Shown here in pieces: positions 52,310 to 60,703 of a DNA stretch of 64,000 nucleotides (the stretch's first letter is position 1; the number at the start of each line of letters is the position of its first letter). The notes beneath the pieces are model-generated. The model worked only from the letters and a program-made list of their open reading frames with translations, was not told where the DNA came from and made no database searches. The stretch is taken from the NCBI RefSeq assembly GCF_003096035.1, contig NZ_CP029186.1, forward strand, positions 2,493,001-2,557,000. Reading direction: 5' to 3'. Made by a program: the position numbers and the translations under genes. The stretch is from Flavobacterium album (GTDB taxonomy: Bacteria; Bacteroidota; Bacteroidia; Flavobacteriales; Flavobacteriaceae).

Positions 52310-54526
52310 ATGAAGTCTAAAGTACTGTTTATCATTATAATTACACTTTCCCTGAATGCATTTGCGCAATCGGCAGGCAACGCCCGGTTTAATGATATTC
52401 GCGTTAAACTCAATAAAGAAAAAGACGAAGCAAAAAAAGCAGGGCTTTACTATCAGGCAGCCCGGTTTTACCTTGAAAAGGAAGGTGCTATAAAAACCGA
52501 CCTTGATAGTGCTGCGCTATTTAATAAACGGTCTGTACGCCTTGGCAGTAAGTTGGGAATGAAGAAGGTGATAGCGCAAAATATGCTGCTGGAAGGCGAA
52601 ATTGCGGCTGAAAACAACAATAGCGTCCTTTCGGCAAAATTAAAAGACAAAGCATTGCAATATTCGCTTTCGAACGGGCTTAAAACCGAGGCGGCCGGCG
52701 TTTACATGTCACTCGCTTATGAAGTTCCGGAAAATGACCTGCTTAAAAGAGAGCAGTACTTTCTGAAAGCCGCTGACTTATACAAACAGGCAGGTGCATT
52801 TCTTAAAGAGGCAGAAACATGCACAGAACTTTCTGTCCTTTATAACAGCCTTGATGAAATTGATACCTCTGTAAAATTTGCACTTGAGGCGGTTAAGATC
52901 AAAAAGAAAATTAAAGAGCCGTCACTGTATAAGGAATATACGATGCTGGCGATGGATTACAGAATACAGGGTAAATATGAAAGCGCCCTTGCTTATGCCC
53001 TTGCTGCCGATAAAGTAACTGAAACTACCCCGGATGCCGATGCAGTATGGCGAAGCATTATAAAAAACCTGACAGGCACGATATACTCTGAACTCAAATT
53101 TTACGACAAGTCGGTTGAGTATTATAAAAAAGCAATTGTAATAGCAAAAGAAAGCAATGATACGGAAGGTGTAACCTCTATCACTATAAATACCGCGCGT
53201 GGGCTTTTTGGCCGCCATAAAGTTACCGAAGCCCTTGAGGTATTAAATAATGGGTACAAATATTATCACAAAGAAAATTGTGATGCAGAGTATGCCTCAC
53301 TTTACATATTGTTATACTGTGAGTTAAAAAAATATGAAAAGGCAAAGCCTTATTATGACCAATTGGTAAACTGTGGAAGCGGTCAGGTTAAAAATCCTAT
53401 GGAGCAGGAGAAAATGTACTACGCAATGATAAAGTATTTACTAAAAACCGGGCAGGCAGGAAAAACCTATGGATATATTGAAAAGCTAAAACAGTTAAGC
53501 CGGAAAAACAATGACATCTATAATCTAACCCAGCTTGAAAAAACCCATTTTGAAGTAGATTCCGCTACGGGTAATTATCTTAGGGCCATTGAGCATTTAA
53601 AAAAATATAAGCAGCTAAATGATTCTGTCTTTAATATCAATAATGCAAAGCAGTTTGCCGATTTGCAGCTGAAATATGATACTGAAAAAAAAGACAGGAA
53701 TATTAAATTGCTTACGAACAAAAGCCAGCTGCAGCAAGCCAGGATCGAAAATGAGCTTGTTATAAGGTATATCTTTATTGGCAGCCTTCTAGTACTGTGC
53801 ATAATTATAGGATTGCTTTACAGCAGGTACTGCATGAAACGCAAAACCAATTCTATCCTGGAGGCCAAGCAGGACGAAATCAACAGCAAAAATAATAAGC
53901 TCGAGCGCCTTGTCGCCGAAAAAGAATGGCTGTTAAAAGAAATACATCACCGGGTTAAAAACAATTTGCAGATAGTAATTAGCCTGCTTAACACACAGTC
54001 GGCCTACCTGGATAACGAAGAAGCGCTGGAGGCCATACAAAACAGCCAGCACAGGATGCATGCTATGTCGCTTATCCACCAGAAACTCTACCAGACAGAG
54101 AACCTTTCCAGCATTAACATGCCATGGTATATCAAAGAGCTCGCCGATTATTTAAAAGACAGTTTTGACCATGAAGGCAAGATCAGGTTTGAGCTTTCCC
54201 TTGCTTCTATAGATCTTGATGTGGCACAGGCTGTACCTTTGGGGCTAATACTTAATGAGGCCATAACGAATGCAATTAAATATGCATTTCCTGACCAGAA
54301 AGGGATCATCAACATTCTTCTGGAAGAAACAGATAATAGCTACCTGCTTCGCATTTCTGACAATGGTATAGGGCTTCCTGAACATTTTGAATCGGCTGAA
54401 ACGGATTCCCTTGGCATGAGCCTCATGATGGGGCTTGCCGAACAGCTGGACGGGACCTTTACTATCCGGTCCGGTGCCGGCGTAGTAATAACTATTAACT
54501 TTATAAAAAGACAGGCTGCTGTATAA
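52310..54526 (+). CDS. TPR-containing sensor histidine kinase of HisKA_2 type
   Basis: 738 residues. Signal peptide (1-20, ending AFAQ), a periplasmic tetratricopeptide-repeat-like alpha-helical region (about 25-480) with YYQAARFYL, EAGVYMSLAYEV and similar helices, one transmembrane helix (about 487-507), a short linker, HisKA_2 with EIHHRVKNNLQIV (phospho-acceptor likely H547), and HATPase with LNEAITNAIKYAF, ISDNGIGLP and LGMSLMMGLAEQL. It lies 13 bp before a response regulator with a sigma-54 output, so they are probably a pair. HisKA_2 kinases with an NtrC/FhlA-type partner are uncommon. Confidence 0.9.
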   Translation: MKSKVLFIIIITLSLNAFAQSAGNARFNDIRVKLNKEKDEAKKAGLYYQAARFYLEKEGAIKTDLDSAALFNKRSVRLGSKLGMKKVIAQNMLLEGEIAAENNNSVLSAKLKDKALQYSLSNGLKTEAAGVYMSLAYEVPENDLLKREQYFLKAADLYKQAGAFLKEAETCTELSVLYNSLDEIDTSVKFALEAVKIKKKIKEPSLYKEYTMLAMDYRIQGKYESALAYALAADKVTETTPDADAVWRSIIKNLTGTIYSELKFYDKSVEYYKKAIVIAKESNDTEGVTSITINTARGLFGRHKVTEALEVLNNGYKYYHKENCDAEYASLYILLYCELKKYEKAKPYYDQLVNCGSGQVKNPMEQEKMYYAMIKYLLKTGQAGKTYGYIEKLKQLSRKNNDIYNLTQLEKTHFEVDSATGNYLRAIEHLKKYKQLNDSVFNINNAKQFADLQLKYDTEKKDRNIKLLTNKSQLQQARIENELVIRYIFIGSLLVLCIIIGLLYSRYCMKRKTNSILEAKQDEINSKNNKLERLVAEKEWLLKEIHHRVKNNLQIVISLLNTQSAYLDNEEALEAIQNSQHRMHAMSLIHQKLYQTENLSSINMPWYIKELADYLKDSFDHEGKIRFELSLASIDLDVAQAVPLGLILNEAITNAIKYAFPDQKGIINILLEETDNSYLLRISDNGIGLPEHFESAETDSLGMSLMMGLAEQLDGTFTIRSGAGVVITINFIKRQAAV

Positions 54527-54539
54527 GCGGTATAGGATA

Positions 54540-55907
54540 ATGGAAAATAAAGAGAAAATATTAATTGTCGAGGATGAGTTTATCGTAGCTAACGACCTGA
54601 AAATGATATTAAAAAAGGGTGGCTATGATGTGGTAGGCATTGCTTCGTCTGCGGCGCAGGCCCGCACCATGGTCACTGCCAAAAAGCCCAACTGGGTACT
54701 CCTTGACATTATCCTTAAAGGTGACGAAACCGGTATTGACCTGGCGTGGGAATTAATAAAGTGCAAAACACCATTTCTGTTCATCTCTGCCAATACCAAT
54801 CAGACTACGCTTGAGGCCGTTAAAAAAACTCAGCCTTATGGCTTTATGGTAAAGCCTTTCAGGGAGAAGGACCTGCTGGTTATGCTCGATATTGCACGTT
54901 ACCGTTATGCCTTGGAGAATAGGGGAATGGCTAACCCTGCAACCAGTGCAAAAGCAGCCTTTACGGGAATTGTAGGTAACAGCCCGTTGTTAGAGGCGGT
55001 ATTGTCAAAAATTAATATTGTTGCCCCAACCGAGACTTCGGTACTTATAACAGGCGAGAGCGGTACGGGCAAAGAAAGGATCGCCCATACGATACACGAG
55101 CATTCGGGCAGGAAAAATAAGCCCATAGTAGTCGTAAACTGTGCTGCGCTGCCATTATCGTTGATAGAATCAGAGCTTTTTGGTTACGAAAAAGGCGCGT
55201 TTACCGGGGCAAACTCCCGGAGGATAGGCAAATTTGAACAGGCCGATGGGGGTACGCTCTTTCTGGATGAGATAGGCGAACTTCCGTTGGACGCACAGGT
55301 GAAGCTGCTGCGTGTATTGCAGGAAAAAGAAATTGAACGCATAGGTGGCGACCAAACCATAAAGGTAGATGTGCGCATTGTAGCAGCAACAAACCGCAGC
55401 CTTGAGCATGAAGTTGCCGAAGGGCGGTTTAGGCTCGATCTTTACTACAGGCTTAATGTATTTCCAGTTGAGCTGCCACCGCTGCGGGAACGCAAGGAAG
55501 ACATAGCGCTACTGGCAGAACATTTCCTTAAAAAATTTAATGCTGCTACAGGCAGGAATATTAAAGGCTTTGGGGCAAAAGCACTGCAACAGTTGCAGCA
55601 ATACAACTGGCCGGGCAATATACGGGAACTGGAGCATTTAATAGAGCGCAGCACCCTGCTTGCCACAACCGATGAAATAAGCCATGTCAACCTTCCGGCT
55701 AATGCGGAACTCCCATCCCCGCAAAGCAAAGAAACGGGAGGCTTGCAGTCTTTGGAAGATATGGAAAGGGCGCACATTATGCAGGCATTGCAGGCATGCG
55801 GCGGTAAGGTATTCGGGCCCGGAGGCGCTGCCGAAATACTTAAAATACCGGCCACAACATTATACGCTAAAATGAAAAAGCTGGGTATCCGGCAGGAACA
55901 TTATTAA
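54540..55907 (+). CDS. Sigma-54-dependent response regulator (FhlA-like output)
   Basis: 455 residues. N-terminal REC domain with phospho-acceptor D56 ([13 protein letters not shown]) and acidic pocket VEDE (10-13); AAA+ sigma-54 interaction domain with Walker A GESGTGKE (172-179), GAFTGA loop (219-224), and [18 protein letters not shown]-terminal FIS-type helix-turn-helix ([25 protein letters not shown]) of the FhlA kind. It should activate sigma-54 promoters when phosphorylated. It sits directly after the HisKA_2 kinase and before a small acetyltransferase and a second sigma-54 activator. Confidence 0.94.
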   Translation: MENKEKILIVEDEFIVANDLKMILKKGGYDVVGIASSAAQARTMVTAKKPNWVLLDIILKGDETGIDLAWELIKCKTPFLFISANTNQTTLEAVKKTQPYGFMVKPFREKDLLVMLDIARYRYALENRGMANPATSAKAAFTGIVGNSPLLEAVLSKINIVAPTETSVLITGESGTGKERIAHTIHEHSGRKNKPIVVVNCAALPLSLIESELFGYEKGAFTGANSRRIGKFEQADGGTLFLDEIGELPLDAQVKLLRVLQEKEIERIGGDQTIKVDVRIVAATNRSLEHEVAEGRFRLDLYYRLNVFPVELPPLRERKEDIALLAEHFLKKFNAATGRNIKGFGAKALQQLQQYNWPGNIRELEHLIERSTLLATTDEISHVNLPANAELPSPQSKETGGLQSLEDMERAHIMQALQACGGKVFGPGGAAEILKIPATTLYAKMKKLGIRQEHY

Positions 55908-55924
55908 CCTTTAAATCAATTGGA

Positions 55925-56221
55925 ATGACTGAGATAAGACTGGAGCTGGATGAGAAAAAACATGGTGGCTTTAACCTTTATGAAGAGGGCAGTAAAATAG
56001 GTGAAATGGTGATAAGCCTTGCAACTGACAGGATTACCGTATACCATACAGGCATTGAGCCTGTTGCCGAAGGTAAAGGTTATGCTAAGCTGCTGCTGGA
56101 GGAAATGGTGAAATACAGCCGGGAGAATAACCTTAAAGTTATTGCTCTTTGTCCGTATGTACATGCGCAGTTTAAAAGGCATCCTGATACTTATGCCGAT
56201 GTATGGCTAAAGCAGGAATAG
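55925..56221 (+). CDS. GNAT family N-acetyltransferase (small YjdJ-type)
   Basis: 98 residues, the usual length of the small GCN5-related (YjdJ/Atu2258) group. HTGIEPVAEGKGYAKLLLEEMV contains the acetyl-CoA motif, followed by ENNLKVIALCPYVHAQFKRHPDTYADVW. The substrate is unknown. It lies 17 bp after the response regulator and 44 bp before the second sigma-54 activator, in what looks like one operon. Confidence 0.9.
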   Translation: MTEIRLELDEKKHGGFNLYEEGSKIGEMVISLATDRITVYHTGIEPVAEGKGYAKLLLEEMVKYSRENNLKVIALCPYVHAQFKRHPDTYADVWLKQE

Positions 56222-56265
56222 CATACAACATTTTATGTATTTTTACATATAAAAAGTAACACACC

Positions 56266-57822
56266 ATGGCAGGCGGCCCGGACAAGGATGAGATCATAGC
56301 ACGCATACAGCAAAGGGAACAGGAACAATCCCTGCTATTCTCATTGTGCGAAAGCCTGGCACCTGTCACCACACGCAGAGAATTTCATGATGTGGTAAGC
56401 AACGTGGTTAAAAGCACAATTGGATTCAGCCATTTTTCCATTTGTATTGAAGATGGGTCACAAAATGGCTACAGGCTTCAATACCATAGTACACCTGCTG
56501 AATATACTAAACACAAAACCACGCTATTTACAGATAGTTTTGCAATTTTTGAATCAGCGCTCAATTCCCCTGAGCCCGCTGTGCTCTCAAAAAATGATGC
56601 TGCAAAAGCGCCGGGCCTTCCTTCTTTTCTTAAAGATGCCTTACAGTCGTATGCTGCCAGTATTGTTTCAGTAGCCCTTTCATCAAAGTATTGCAAAGGA
56701 GTCGCTTTTTTTGGCTTTGGCAGGGGAGACGAACCCGGACGAAATACCCTGCGGCTTATTAAAATGTTGTCACTGCAATTAGGCATCACATTTACCAATA
56801 TACTCCTGCTTGAAAAAGCGATCCCAGGAATAATGATCCCCGAGCCGGAAATTCATGATACGCCACAGGCTGCAGATATGGGCATTATAGGCAGGAGCGC
56901 AGCAATGCAACAGGTACGCAGCCTTATAACATTGGTAAGCGAAAGCAACAGCGGTGTGCTTATACTGGGCGAAAGTGGTACGGGTAAAGAGCTGGTGGCA
57001 AAAGCAATACACGATAATTCCCCCCGGAGCACACAACGGCTGATAAAAGTAAATTGTGCTGCTATACCGGCAAACCTTTTGGAAAGCGAACTCTTTGGGC
57101 ATGAAAAAGGAAGCTTTACCGGTGCTATAGCGCAAAAAAAAGGCAAGTTCGAGCAGGCCAATAAAGGAACCCTCTTTCTGGACGAAATAGGTGAAATGCC
57201 CATGGAATTGCAGGTAAAATTATTACGTGCCTTGCAGGAAAAGGAAATACAGCGTATAGGCAGCAACGGAAGCATTAAAGTGGATACGCGGATTATAGCC
57301 GCTACCAACAGGGACTTGCAGGAAGAAGTGAAGAAGGGTAATTTCAGGGCCGACCTCTATTACAGGCTGAATGTCTTTGCTATAGAAGTACCTGCATTGC
57401 GCGAACGGACAGAGGATATTCCTGACCTGGCGAAATTTTTTATACACCGCTATGCCGCAAGAAATAAAAAACCACTTAAAACCATTGCTGTAAAAGCGCT
57501 CAATACCCTTAAGGTGTATCCGTGGCCGGGCAATGTACGCGAGCTGGAGCATGCGCTGGAGCGGGCATTTCTTTTAGCGCCGGATAAGGTTATAAAAGAG
57601 GTGCAGATAACCAGCAATAAAGACATTGCTGCACCCGGCAATTCCATTAAGCCCTGGTACGAATTTGAAAAAGAATATATACTTACCGTGCTGAAATTTT
57701 GTAATGGCAAAATATCGGGCACAAGCGGTGCCGCCACATTATTAGAAATGCCTCCAACTACCCTGAAGTCAAAAATGGAAAGGCTGGGCATTAAGAAACG
57801 GCATTATTCTGCCGGGCAATAA
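56266..57822 (+). CDS. GAF-domain sigma-54 transcriptional activator (FhlA/NorR-like)
   Basis: 518 residues. N-terminal GAF-like sensory domain (about 15-190) without a REC domain, AAA+ domain with Walker A GESGTGKE (235-242) and a loop read as GSFTGA (282-287) where most activators have GAFTGA, LDEIGEMPMELQVKLLR, and a C-terminal FhlA-type HTH (GTSGAATLLEMPPTTLKSKMERLGI). It should respond to a small molecule or redox signal and activate sigma-54 transcription. It lies in the same block as the kinase and response regulator, with which it shares the AAA+ and HTH type. A terminator follows. Confidence 0.92.
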   Translation: MAGGPDKDEIIARIQQREQEQSLLFSLCESLAPVTTRREFHDVVSNVVKSTIGFSHFSICIEDGSQNGYRLQYHSTPAEYTKHKTTLFTDSFAIFESALNSPEPAVLSKNDAAKAPGLPSFLKDALQSYAASIVSVALSSKYCKGVAFFGFGRGDEPGRNTLRLIKMLSLQLGITFTNILLLEKAIPGIMIPEPEIHDTPQAADMGIIGRSAAMQQVRSLITLVSESNSGVLILGESGTGKELVAKAIHDNSPRSTQRLIKVNCAAIPANLLESELFGHEKGSFTGAIAQKKGKFEQANKGTLFLDEIGEMPMELQVKLLRALQEKEIQRIGSNGSIKVDTRIIAATNRDLQEEVKKGNFRADLYYRLNVFAIEVPALRERTEDIPDLAKFFIHRYAARNKKPLKTIAVKALNTLKVYPWPGNVRELEHALERAFLLAPDKVIKEVQITSNKDIAAPGNSIKPWYEFEKEYILTVLKFCNGKISGTSGAATLLEMPPTTLKSKMERLGIKKRHYSAGQ

Positions 57823-57842
57823 CCACATTATTATCTGCATTT

Positions 57843-57871
57843 ATTAAACATTTAATAAATGTTTAATTTTT
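57843..57871 (+). terminator. AT-rich terminator-like palindrome
   Basis: A 12-bp perfect inverted repeat (ATTAAACATTTA/TAAATGTTTAAT around a single base) followed by T5, 20 bp after the stop of the GAF activator. The stem is AT-only except for one G-C, so termination may be weak. Confidence 0.55.
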
Positions 57872-57874
57872 GAC

Positions 57875-58011
57875 TAACCACATAGCTACATAGGATTATA
57901 GCGATGTTGCTAAACAAGGAGACATATTCGCACATAGTGAAGCGAAGCTTCATACTCTGTGTACTTTGGAGCCTAAAATCATTTTCTAAGGCTATATATC
58001 TATGTGGTTAA
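57875..58011. repeat. Intergenic repeat with ACCACATAG ends, copy 1
   Basis: About 137 bp, starting TAACCACATAG and ending CTATGTGGTTAA, so its own ends are inverted repeats. It contains a 23-bp core CACATAGTGAAGCGAAGCTTCAT (57931-57953, written as CACATAGTGAAG and CGAAGCTTCAT) whose exact reverse complement is in copy 2. It is non-coding and lies upstream of the HSL hydrolase. It resembles flavobacterial intergenic repeats I know from memory. Confidence 0.8.
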
Positions 58012-58121
58012 TATTATTTTTAAAATTTAAACAAATACTTATAATTTCACGAAATATCGTAGAAGATAAATCATACAGATATTGTAAAACATTGAATAAT
58101 AATTATTTGCGTATTTAGGAA

Positions 58122-58129
58122 TACTTTTG
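58122..58129 (+). promoter_or_regulatory. -7 element of the HSL hydrolase gene (TACTTTTG)
   Basis: TACTTTTG matches TAnnTTTG, 49 nt before the ATG at 58179. No well-spaced TTG is seen (candidates are 12 or 27 bp away). A sigma-54 -24/-12 pair was not found here. Confidence 0.45.
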
Positions 58130-58178
58130 GTTTCTTGTAATGTATAACGATTATTAATTCTAATTAAATCAATACATT

Positions 58179-59159
58179 ATGAAAAATCAAATTACAATTC
58201 CATTCGATCAGGACCCTGCAATCTCTACAGCTACAAAGGAGTTCCTTAAAGCATTAAACTCAGGTGGTGTACCATTAGAGACCCTGTCTCCCGAAGAGGC
58301 AAGGCTGGTATTGGTAAATGCCCAAAAATCGGTTGAGGTAGATTATTCAGGCATTGAAGAATCTGAAAAAACCATTACCCAGGATGGCTACAATGTAAAA
58401 CTAAACATTGTAAGGCCCGAAGGAAACAACGAAAAGCTTCCTGTATTCATTTTCATCCACGGCGGGGGATGGGTACTGGGCGATTACCCTACCCATAAAC
58501 GCATGGTACGCGACCTTGTAGTTTTAAGCGGAGCTGTTGGCGTATTTGTAAATTACACTCCGTCTCCGGAGGCTAAATACCCACAGGCAACAGAAGAAAT
58601 TTATGCAGCGACAAAATGGGTAGCGGAAAATGGCAGCGAAATTAACGTGGACGGCAGCAGGCTGGCAATTGCAGGCAACAGCGTGGGTGGTAATATGACT
58701 GCCGTTACAGCCATCAGGTCGATACAAAACAATGGGCCGAAGATCGCTAATCTCGTTATGCTGTGGCCTATAGTAGCTGCCAATTTTGAAACTGAGACCT
58801 ACCAACAATTTGGGCAGGACCGTTTTCTTACCACACCACTTATGAAATGGATGTACGACCAGTATACCACCGATCTCAATCAGCGCGAAGAAATTTACGC
58901 CTCTCCGCTGAACGCACCCCTTGATGTCCTGAAACATTTCCCACCCACTTTTATCCCGGTTGCCGAGGCCGATGTACTAAGAGAGGAAGGCGAAGCTTTT
59001 GGCCGCAAACTGGACGAGGCCGGTGTAGAAGTTACCACTATCCGTTATAACGGAATGATACACGACTGGGGGCTTCTTAACCCGCTTGCACACCTGCCGC
59101 AAACCAAAGCGTTGTTCAGGCAGGCCGCAGCCGAATTGAAAAAATATCTTTTTGCTTAA
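58179..59159 (+). CDS. Alpha/beta hydrolase, HSL-type esterase
   Basis: 326 residues, without signal peptide. The oxyanion-hole motif HGGGW starts at H94, the nucleophile elbow is GNSVGG (166-171, S168), the acidic residue is likely in VAEADVLREEGEAF and the His in GMIHDWGLL, which completes a Ser-Asp-His triad of the hormone-sensitive-lipase family. It is a carboxylesterase; substrate unknown. It is flanked on both sides by inverted copies of one intergenic repeat. Confidence 0.92.
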   Translation: MKNQITIPFDQDPAISTATKEFLKALNSGGVPLETLSPEEARLVLVNAQKSVEVDYSGIEESEKTITQDGYNVKLNIVRPEGNNEKLPVFIFIHGGGWVLGDYPTHKRMVRDLVVLSGAVGVFVNYTPSPEAKYPQATEEIYAATKWVAENGSEINVDGSRLAIAGNSVGGNMTAVTAIRSIQNNGPKIANLVMLWPIVAANFETETYQQFGQDRFLTTPLMKWMYDQYTTDLNQREEIYASPLNAPLDVLKHFPPTFIPVAEADVLREEGEAFGRKLDEAGVEVTTIRYNGMIHDWGLLNPLAHLPQTKALFRQAAAELKKYLFA

Positions 59160-59196
59160 TCTTAGTATTGGCTAAATTTTTAAAAAAAATCAATAT

Positions 59197-59362
59197 TTAA
59201 CCACACTACTTGTCCCGCTCCAGCGGGAGGCACATAGTATTAGCAGGAAATTAAAAAAGTCAATTAAGTGACACAGAGCATGAAGCTTCGCTTCACTATG
59301 TGGAAATATGTTTCCTTCAGCTACAATAAATCGCTATGAAACCTATGTTTCTATGTGGTTAA
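59197..59362. repeat. Intergenic repeat with ACCACATAG ends, copy 2 (inverted)
   Basis: About 166 bp, beginning TTAACCACA and ending CTATGTGGTTAA, in the opposite orientation to copy 1: ATGAAGCTTCG and CTTCACTATGTG (59280-59302) is the exact reverse complement of the core at 57931-57953. It also contains a small TCCCGCT-CC-AGCGGGA hairpin near its start. It lies between two hydrolase genes. Confidence 0.8.
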
Positions 59363-59397
59363 TTTAAAATTTAGACAGTTATTTAAATTCAATTAAA

Positions 59398-60330
59398 ATG
59401 AAACTAATTAATAATATGGGCGCTATACTACTGCTGCTCACGCTGGCTACATCATGCAGCGATAAAAAAACTGAAAATAAAATGAAAACAACAACAGAAA
59501 CTGCTGTAAAAGCAAGAGCGGAATATATTGAGGCTGCGCCCAATGTAAAACTGCACGTAACCGATTTGGGCGATGGTAAACCTGTAGTATTTATACATGG
59601 TTATCCACTAAGCGATGCCATGTGGGAATACCAGTACCACCCGCTTATTAAGGAAGGTTACAGGGTAATAGGCATTACATTAAGGGGTTTTGGCCTGTCG
59701 GACAAGCCTTATGGCAAGTACAATTATGACCAGTTTGCCGATGACATTAAAGCTGTGCTTGATGCGCTGGATGTTACCGATGCCACTATAGTAGGGCATT
59801 CTATGGGAGGGGCTATCGCATTGCACTATACTGCCAAATACAATAATGCACACGTTAGCAAACTGGTGTTACTATCGGCAGCAGCGCCGGTGCAAACCAA
59901 AAGGGCGGATTTTCCTTATCCTTTTGCAGCAAAAGAGGACCTTACCAACTGGATAGGGCTTAATAATACCGACAGGCCCGGGCTACTGGCAGCTATAGGC
60001 GCCCAGTTTGCGCTTACGCCCGAGGCTATTTCTCCCGGAATTGGAAAATGGATGGGGGATATAGAAATGCAGTCGTCTCCCTACGCGATGGAACAGGCAT
60101 TGATGGCGCTCAGGGATGAAGATCTGAGGGGCGATCTTCCTAAAATAAAAGTACCGACACTTATTGTACATGCCAAAGAAGACAAGATCGTAGCCTACGC
60201 CCTTGCCGAGCAAATGAACAAGGGAATAGCAGGATCACAGCTCGTTACCTTTGAAAAAAGCGGACATGCCATTTTTATTGAGGAAAGAGATAAGTTTAAT
60301 GAGGAATTAATTAAATTTATAAAACAATAA
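59398..60330 (+). CDS. Alpha/beta hydrolase lipoprotein (haloperoxidase/esterase-like)
   Basis: 310 residues. Lipoprotein signal with lipobox ATSC (Cys20), a charged linker and an alpha/beta-hydrolase fold: VVFIHGYPLSDAMWEY (oxyanion region), nucleophile GHSMGG (133-138, S135), acid in HAKEDKIV, His in SGHAIFIEE. The sequence looks like the non-heme chloroperoxidase/esterase group. It should be attached to the outer or inner membrane in the periplasm. It follows the inverted repeat and ends just before a hairpin terminator. Confidence 0.92.
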   Translation: MKLINNMGAILLLLTLATSCSDKKTENKMKTTTETAVKARAEYIEAAPNVKLHVTDLGDGKPVVFIHGYPLSDAMWEYQYHPLIKEGYRVIGITLRGFGLSDKPYGKYNYDQFADDIKAVLDALDVTDATIVGHSMGGAIALHYTAKYNNAHVSKLVLLSAAAPVQTKRADFPYPFAAKEDLTNWIGLNNTDRPGLLAAIGAQFALTPEAISPGIGKWMGDIEMQSSPYAMEQALMALRDEDLRGDLPKIKVPTLIVHAKEDKIVAYALAEQMNKGIAGSQLVTFEKSGHAIFIEERDKFNEELIKFIKQ

Positions 60331-60340
60331 TAAACATAAT

Positions 60341-60376
60341 ATGCCTGCATCACTACCGGTGCAGGCATTACTTTTT
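60341..60376 (+). terminator. Rho-independent terminator
   Basis: A 9-bp perfect stem (ATGCCTGCA/TGCAGGCAT) with a 10-nt loop, then TTTTT within 3 nt, 10 bp after the stop of the hydrolase lipoprotein. It includes an ATG at 60341 that could be mistaken for a start of the next gene. Confidence 0.85.
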
Positions 60377-60379
60377 CAG

Positions 60380-60694
60380 ATGAATACACAGCAACCCGCA
60401 TTTGACACTGTTACCGAAGCGCTTTCGTGGCTTAACAGCAAAGGATTTATACATGATTTTAACCTTGGCGAGAATTGTATAAAGTACGACAATGATCAAC
60501 ATGACTTGTCGCCGGATGAATTTGATATTGCTTACATCTTCCGCTTTGAAGGCGACACTGATCCCGGCGATGAAGACATTGTATATGGCATTACATCAGC
60601 ATCCCTGGGCATCAAAGGAGTGCTTACCAGCGCTTTCGGTATGTATGCCGATTCGCTTTCTGCCGAAATGATCAAAAAGCTAACTGTTCGATAA
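60380..60694 (+). CDS. Small acidic protein, unknown
   Basis: 104 residues from the ATG at 60380 (MNTQQPAFDTV); the in-frame ATG at 60341 lies in the terminator stem and is rejected. Very acidic middle part (EGDTDPGDEDIVYG). Small proteins of this type in Bacteroidetes are sometimes labelled phosphoribosylpyrophosphate synthetase, but no PRPP-synthetase domain is visible and I do not trust that name. It ends 9 bp before the MFS gene and may be co-transcribed with it. Confidence 0.78.
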   Translation: MNTQQPAFDTVTEALSWLNSKGFIHDFNLGENCIKYDNDQHDLSPDEFDIAYIFRFEGDTDPGDEDIVYGITSASLGIKGVLTSAFGMYADSLSAEMIKKLTVR

Positions 60695-60703
60695 AAATAA
60701 AAT

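Noticed and set aside
60341..60379. In-frame ATG giving a longer small acidic protein
   Set aside because: The ATG is inside the perfect stem of the terminator of the preceding hydrolase gene; the ATG at 60380 is the natural start.
60380..60694. Calling the small acidic protein a PRPP synthetase
   Set aside because: It is far too short (about 100 residues) and lacks PRPP-synthetase motifs; such labels on this family look like propagated errors.
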